Shown: positions 58,031-64,000 of the stretch, piece after piece | Position numbering within the stretch: position 1 is the stretch's first letter | Layout: every line of letters starts with the position of its first letter | Assembly: GCA_035222895.1 (NCBI GenBank) | Contig: JAVYIG010000114.1 | Coordinates: 139,001 to 203,000 of the forward strand | Length of the DNA stretch: 64,000 bases | Reading direction: 5' to 3' | Source: Strongylocentrotus droebachiensis | Lineage: Eukaryota > Echinodermata > Echinoidea > Camarodonta > Strongylocentrotidae | The notes under the pieces: model-generated | What the model saw: the letters and a program-made list of their open reading frames with translations, nothing else | Databases searched by the model: none | What the model was told of the DNA's origin: nothing | Program-made: the position numbers and the translations under genes

Positions 58031-58954
58031 TCAACATTTCAACACCTGAAGTTTTCATTTAGTATAATTGTTCCAAACTTTAATGGCATAAAAGGAGTTA
58101 AACAAATAGTGGATTTGGTGATTGGGCCAGCAAACTTGTTGACAAACTAAACAGAAACTTTACAGGAAATCGTTTTCTCTGAAAAAGCACAAATCTAATT
58201 TCAACATATCACATCACGTGCGATGCACATGTCACGAGTACTATATTGATTCTCTTTATTTCTCATGGCTCATTAAACAACTACTAAACATTTAATAATA
58301 AAGCGATTCAGCAAATATCATAAATTTGCAATCTCAAACATTCAATGTACATTTTGTTTCATTCTGTGTTGACATATTTTTCATGAACTCAAAGATTTAA
58401 AGGGTGTTTTGAAGACTAGTAAAAATGAAAAAATGAATGGATTATCTGCAACCACCTATTTATTCTGTTGCTATGTGACATGCATTTCAGGATTCATGAC
58501 TTTCAATAAAATTTAGTGATTTTGTTATGATTTTGGTGTTCCTAAACCTCATATTACAAAACTAATTTGTTCTCCCAAGTACTAAATGTTTTAGAAACTT
58601 CAAGAAAATTTATTTCACTGCAAGATTCAATCACAAGTACCCCACCTCATCATTTAAGAGTTGAGGTAAAATTATTTTTTATATTTTTTACAGGATCAAT
58701 TAAACTAACAGTACATATTTACATAAATAAGGTGACTAGTGATTTTGGGAGAAGGAGTAGCTAAGTATAAAGTAAAGAAATTTAAGGAAAGAAATTTGAG
58801 GAAAGAAATTTGAGGAAAGCAATGTGAACAGTCAAGACCCTTGTGCTAACATATAGTCTTATATGTGTAAATGTCAGTTGTGCTCGTCAGTAAAAGTCAT
58901 TTCCTGCATGATGTTGTAAGGTTGTTTATATTCTGCTATATCAGCATGCAATAT

Positions 58955-59165
58955 CATATTGTATGTAATACCAATGGGAAACAAATTTCTGTACTGTTAT
59001 TGTAATTTATGGACAATAAAAACTTGAATCTCAAATCTGGAATATTCATGTTATTATCATTATTATGTTATTTATATGTTTATAATGTATGTAACACAAA
59101 TGAGAAACAAATTTCTGTATCATTATAATATATGGACAATAAAAACTTGAATCTCAAATCTTGAA
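58955..59165 (+). mobile_element. LINE-like 3' tail, tandemly duplicated
   Basis: TATGTAATACCAATGGGAAA CAAATTTCTGTA ... TGGACAATAAAAACTTGAAT CTCAAATC occurs twice (to about 59038 and about 59160). The AATAAAA signal plus CTTGAAT tail suggests a retroposon end duplicated locally. Confidence 0.6.
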
Positions 59166-59452
59166 TATTCTATTTTGATTCAGTGTCTCTAGAGATGTAA
59201 TTCCAGTACCAGAGAACTCATGATGCGCTTTGACAGTGCTCCATGAACTATATAATAGCAGACAGTGCCCTAAAAAGCTAACCAGGCATATCATTCAAGT
59301 GGGGCAATAGGGCACAAAACTGAATAAAGGCAAATTTTGTATTGAGAGCAAACAAAGAGATTTTTGAAAGGATGTGGCAAACAAAAAATAATAATGTGAA
59401 TGAATGAGCTTGAAAGATAAGCAATGAACGTGGATTGGGTTATTCATGTGAG

Positions 59453-59505
59453 AGGTAGTGAGGGTAGAAGGGAGGGGCGAAGGGAGAAAGACAAGGAGGG
59501 AGGTG

Positions 59506-59541
<36 letters not shown>

Positions 59542-59569
59542 TAGAGAGAGAGAGAGTGAGTGAGAGAGC

Positions 59570-59603
<34 letters not shown>

Positions 59604-59745
59604 AAGAGAGAGAGAGAGGAGAGAGAGAGTTGACAGAGAGGGAGGTGGAGAGAGAGAGAAAAAGAGAAAGAAATAGAGAGAATAGAAAGAGAAATATGAG
59701 ACAAAGTGGAGAAAGAGAAAGAGAGAGAGACAAGAAAAGTCGAAA
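59453..59745 (+). repeat. (GA)n-rich microsatellite
   Basis: Nearly pure GAGA from 59507 to 59632 flanked by duplicated GGGAGGTGGAGAGAGAGA blocks. Confidence 0.85.
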
Positions 59746-61337
59746 ATGCAGTCTTATAAGATATAGAATAACTCGTAGAACTACTTCCAAATCATGATTT
59801 CTAACTTCACGTATATTTCAGATTTACGATGCATGCAGACTGTGCCTTATTTAATATGGACATGAGCCATCTACTATTCCAGCTTTTTAATCTCTCGTAC
59901 TCCATGCGACAAATCTATTTAGGTCAGACACTAAATCCATTGTCCCATTTTATCATAACGACTTTTTAATTATTTCTATACTGCTTGCCATTCAAAGAGC
60001 AAAGTTCAGCTTGAATTAGAGTCGTCTAGATCCTAACGACGTCTCAGACTTAGATAAGTGGGTGATTTGCTTGGGAAGCAGTGCTTTTAGAATAGAGAAC
60101 AGCTTACCATCAATATAATATTTAAGTAAATAATTTGTTCATATTGATGTTCCTTATAGATCTGTTTTTTCGAGCTAGGAACTGAAAGGAACTAGGCTTA
60201 CAATCGAATCATCGGGATCCAAAAAGAAGCAATCTCAGATTAAAACAAGAAATCAGCACCTGGGACTTCTAAAACCACAGTTGTTGTGTTGTTTTTTGGA
60301 AAAGTATTTTTGGAATAATGCTTTCAGGGCAAAATGCAAAAATAGCTTATCTCCAAAGTATCTGAAAAGCATTTCAGAGAGCTGTTTGGCTACTTTTCAT
60401 GAGACATAATCAAGTCCATCTTATAAGCTTGATTCATTGCATGCGAGTCCAAGTGTTCAATTATTGAAAGAAAAAACTGTTGCAGTCATATCTCTAACCC
60501 AGCTGCAAAAAGAAAGAAGGGGGACAAAGTTTAGCTGTATTCACAGACAAGAAATGTACAGAAATATAGTCAAAGAGAAGGAAAGAGAAATGTAGTTTGA
60601 CTGATTGTCTTTAAGAAACAATGTAGAGACACCAATTTTTCATTACCAACTTTTTTGTGCGCAGGGGTGATAAACTAAACTATATTTCGACTGTGTCCAG
60701 TCTTGTCCTGAAACGGCAATGTTACCATCAATTGAAGTGTGAAAATAGTTTGATTTGTAATTCATAAGGATTGAATGTTTCAAAAAATTCACATCATTTG
60801 GCAAAATGACTGTTTAATTAGAATCAGAATTGTCTATCCACCTTTTGGCATAACTGAATGTTGAAAGGAAATTAAAGCTAGCTTCTCTGCATGGAATCTT
60901 ATTCAGACAAATTGCTTGAAAACATGGAATAATTGCTTATTAAAGGAAGAAAAAAAACGTTACAATACATCTGAAAACTTGAATATATTGGAGTGATAGA
61001 TGTTATTCTAATATTTACATACAATAACAGAACGATTTGTTTTGCAAATAAAATAAAATCTCAAGATCATTTTTCCAAGAAACATTTATGTAGCCAATGC
61101 ACCTGTTTTCATCTCCAGGTCTTGGCTAAATTTATGAAGAGCGAATAATTACACCATGTACCATGTTTTTCTACTGCGACCCTTTGACCTAGCACATCTT
61201 GATCATTTCTTATCAAGAATAATATTTTTGCACTTCTCTCATCCGCCAAAGACGGAATCCTTTGCTCCAGATAGCTGAGCCTTCCTCGAGACATGTTGTT
61301 GGACAGATGGACGGTTGCCACGGACACACAAGTGCCT

Positions 61338-61351
61338 GTTACCATGGCGAT
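61338..61351. promoter_or_regulatory. X-box-like motif in a CpG-richer island
   Basis: GTTACCATGGCGAT, with GTTGCCACGGACAC about 25 bases upstream and GTTGCTAGG about 20 bases downstream, makes a cluster of X-box-like halves. Confidence 0.35.
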
Positions 61352-61439
61352 GGAGATGGTTGCTAGGGTCTAAGAAGGCTGTGGGTTGACTGAGAGGCAA
61401 GGTGGTTATCTGTCAATCCACATGTAGATCAGTCCACAC

Positions 61440-61600
61440 AAAAAATAAAGAGGAAAAGGAAAGAGGAGGAGAGAGAGGGCAAAAACAAGATGGCCGCCGC
61501 TAGGCAAGGCAAGTTCAGGTAACAAAGTAGAGCTCGAGGCCGTTCACCTTTTATTTGACATTTCAGACACATCTTGATGTGGGCGGGGAACCAAAATCCA
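61440..61600. promoter_or_regulatory. CpG-richer island with YY1-like motif
   Basis: CAAGATGGCCGCC (61496-61508) resembles YY1/initiator-type sites. It lies on the 5' side of muscleblind, about 9.6 kb upstream of its coding exon, so an alternative promoter or a neighbouring gene's start is conceivable. No open frame begins here convincingly. Confidence 0.3.
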
Positions 61601-61704
61601 CATTAGGCTTCCAGCATTAGAACTTCTCTTCTTTATTTCTTTATTACTTTATTTCTTTAATTGCTTCTTTCTCTGAAAATTTGTTAAATAAATCTTTGTC
61701 TCAG

Positions 61705-62165
61705 TCACTCTTTTTCTTCTTCCTTGTCACTGAACTCTCTCCTACTCTTCTTCTTCCCCTCCTTTATTTTCCTGTTCCTTTTCTCCTTCACATCACTTTC
61801 ACCATTTACATAATTTGTTTCTTCTTGTTTCAGGTCACTTTTTGTTTCTAGGTATTTTGTTATTTTCATCTCATTTCCGGTATTCTCAAACTCATCCTTC
61901 CTGCAATATTTTTTCTTACCCCCCCCCCCTTCTCCTGTGTCTGTCTGTCTGTCTGTCCCTTCTCTCTCCATCCCTCCCCCTTTCTCCCTCTTTCTATCTC
62001 TCTCTCTCTCTCTCTTTCCCTCTGTCTCTCTCTTTCTTTCACTCTTTCTCTCTCTATCTCCCTCTCCCTCCTTCTTTCTCTCTCTCACCCCCCTCTCTCT
62101 CTCTCTCCCTCTCTCTCTCTATATCTCCTCTCTCCCTCCCTCTTTCTCTCTCTTCCTCTTCATAG
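61705..62165 (+). repeat. CT-rich block with C run and (TGTC)n
   Basis: C11 at about 61920, (TGTC)n at about 61937-61958, then (CT)n-rich sequence to 62160. Confidence 0.85.
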
Positions 62166-62377
62166 ATAAATGTGAGCTATCATGTACACTTCACAAATAT
62201 GCCATGTTGTAAATATTTTCTGACCTCTGTCACAACGCTGCATAAACATTCCTGATACTGAAGCAGGGCGATTTCACACCATCCCACGTCGTCGAGCTTC
62301 ATCATTTCAGATATTATTTCAGATTCTGACCCAGAAAGAAACCCCAGATATTCATTTCATACTTGCCTGCAATAATA

Positions 62378-62690
62378 ATGTAAAAATAATAATCTGGATG
62401 TATGTAGCGCTTTAATATGAAATACCGTCTCCAAGCGCTTTACAGATATTATTTCTCCTGTCATCAGATTTATTCAGCAATATGTGCACTATCTCCACTC
62501 CCTCAAGAGTATTCCTACCATACTACCATATGGTCACCGAGAGAGCATATGGTAGTTACAAACACAAAGGCTTTTGTCATCCTTACCAGGTACCCATTTC
62601 TATCCTGGGTATGGAGTGGCAAATGTAGATTAATGCCTTGCCAAAGGACATTGGTGCTATGTCGGGATTGACCCCATGACCTTTGCATTT
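62378..62690 (-). mobile_element. tRNA-derived SINE, minus orientation, second 3' variant
   Basis: The reverse complement reads ...GGGGTCAATCCCGACATAGC (B-box region), ACCAATGTCCTTTGGCAAGG, ATGGGTACCTGG, then AATAATATCTGTAAAGCGCT and an A/T-rich tail. The first body part is the same as in the 47148 copy, while the 3' part matches the 24782 copy. Its 5' tRNA head is degraded. Confidence 0.7.
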
Positions 62691-63428
62691 GAAAAAGCAT
62701 GCAGAAAGTCAGGAATTATGAAACCCATCAAGTATTTGCGCTGTACAACAGCCACCAATATGAATATAATTTACACACATTTAAAAACAGCCAGGACTAG
62801 AAATTATATGGTTCAGAAAATCATGAAATTCTTTACATAACAATTCAAACCCAAACTGGCAAATAACATGTCAACAATTCTAAAAAAAATCCAAAAGAGC
62901 TTTGGTAAAAATTAAAATCCATAATTGCAATTAAATAAATACCAGAAAGTTCCCAACTGAACAGTAAGTCATCTTTACACTGCTCAACAATTATCCTAGT
63001 CATGTAGCTAAATGAAAAATGACTAGATTTTGTCAGGGGGCTGTTTTTGGATATTCGCATCACCAGAAATTTACCGGTATCACGATGAGTATATTCTCCC
63101 GTCCTCCTAACCATTCCCTATACCAGCCCCACCCCAACCCCTGCCCCATGCTTACCCCTACCCCATCGTATTACACCCCTGCCCCAAACTTCCCTCTCCT
63201 ATCCACCGCTGCACCCCCCCCCCCCCAAATAGCAATAATTTTACTGAACTTAGGGTAAGTGTGAAGGACACCCTCTGAGATATCATGAGGCTGAGGCAAT
63301 GGACTTGGTGGTATTTCTTCATGACATGGTTTTTTTTATTGCTCTCAAAATATTTCTACCCAACCAGGTTTCCGGTAGCAATATGTCACCAACATGAGAT
63401 ACCTCGCGCCCAAACTCGGAGCAATGTT

Positions 63429-63617
63429 CAGGGGCGTATCCAGCATAAGGTGATGCCGGTGCCCCCCTCTTCCGTTCCCCCTGTTGAGGCACAGGGAAAA
63501 TGATCTTCAGCATACAGGGCTACCCATATAGGCCTACACCCTCCTCCTCCTCTTCCTCCGTCTAAGGAGAAGTCTTCCACCCCCCCCCCTTAAATTAATT
63601 TCCGGATATGCGCACTG
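63429..63617. mobile_element. hAT-like MITE of the CAGGGGCGTATCCAG type
   Basis: The left end is CAGGGGCGTATCCAGC and the right end, reversed, is CAGTGCGCATATCCGG. Such CAGGGGCG(G/T)ATCCAG termini mark a widespread group of non-autonomous hAT elements. The interior has C-rich runs and no coding. No clean 8-base flank duplication is left. Confidence 0.6.
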
Positions 63618-64000
63618 ATGTAGCAGATATGTTTTGGACCCCAAGAAAAATGTTTCGGAGAAAAGAAGCCAAAACAAGATATGCTGTGGAATGTTAAATA
63701 ATGTCTCTCATGTCACCATAAATAACCAAGACCACTTGTTGATTCAAGGTTGGTTACGATCCAATTTGTCAAAGAATCCTTTCAACATGTTAAGATTGCT
63801 AGAAGAATTGTCAACAGGTTTTCATTCTCACAGCCCCACCTTTTGGAAGGGGCAGGGGAGGGGGAGAGGGGAGGTGCCCCCAATTTTTTCCCATAAGGTT
63901 GTGTGAAAACAATGAAAGGAAACAAAAATCAGTTTTACTATGCATTTAATTCTTACTATTCATCCATAAATTTTTCATCAAGGCAAAATCGAGATGAAGT

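Larger units (their letters stand above)
53881..64000. other. 5' flank of muscleblind, non-coding sequence between listed repeats
   Basis: 56570-57588, 58030-58950, 59746-61240 and 62691-63428 hold AT-rich sequence with no recognisable exon on either strand. This may be intergenic, or intron of a muscleblind transcript that starts further upstream. Confidence 0.45.

Noticed and set aside
61705-62088. 127-codon Arg/Glu/Lys-rich minus-strand frame resembling a charged coiled coil
   Set aside because: It is the reverse reading of a CT microsatellite; the charged pattern is a repeat artefact.
1-64000. CRISPR array, bacterial operons or phage-like genes
   Set aside because: No regularly spaced direct repeats with unique spacers; tandem repeats here are contiguous and the exon/intron structure is animal-like.

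Overview
This window looks like intron and 5' flank of a metazoan gene, most likely from a marine invertebrate deuterostome and probably a sea urchin. The clues are an AT-rich, repeat-dense, intron-like landscape, long CT/GA microsatellites joined to poly-C runs, tRNA-derived SINEs, many short palindromic DNA elements and one recognisable animal exon. The sea urchin assignment is inference. No tRNA, rRNA, CRISPR, bacterial operon or intact transposase/reverse transcriptase gene is visible, and I saw no retrovirus-like or Polinton-like element.

The one firm gene feature is a 168-base coding exon on the minus strand (51893 down to 51726). It encodes the N-terminus of a Muscleblind-like (MBNL) RNA-binding protein: the complete first CCCH zinc finger plus the first cysteine of the second, followed by a consensus splice donor. 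The next MBNL exon (GRC...CKYxHPP) is not recognisable below it, so positions 1-51725 are inferred to be part of a very large first coding intron. Positions above about 51920 hold the presumed promoter/5'UTR side: a GC box, a YY1-like CAAGATGGCGG motif, a good donor near 52591 and about 2 kb of CpG-richer sequence up to about 53880.

The 51 kb intron-like part is filled with small mobile elements. The families I can define are: (a) about 14 copies of an ~80-base hairpin with arms like GAGCCAGAAGGG...CCCTTCTGGCTC; (b) five ~195-base elements flanked by TTAA; (c) three ~170-200-base hAT-like elements, one with a perfect 8-base target duplication; (d) an 852-base PIF/Harbinger-like element with TTA flanks and a family (b) copy nested inside; (e) tRNA-derived SINEs with A and B boxes, one interrupted by a palindromic element; (f) palindromic elements ending in GTTTCACAAA; (g) an element with GGCCTGTC ends; (h) 3' tails of LINE-like retroposons. 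Several local tandem duplications (90-140 base units) and very long GA/CT, GAA/TAG and GAT tracts complete the picture.

Between the repeats are CpG-richer, lower-repeat islands. Some carry transcription factor-like motifs (RFX X-boxes, POU octamers, homeodomain TAATTA clusters) and may be cis-regulatory modules of the muscleblind locus. One further exon-like segment lies on the same strand as muscleblind (13917-13830) and ends in the phase needed to join the second muscleblind exon. It is the most interesting unexplained coding candidate.
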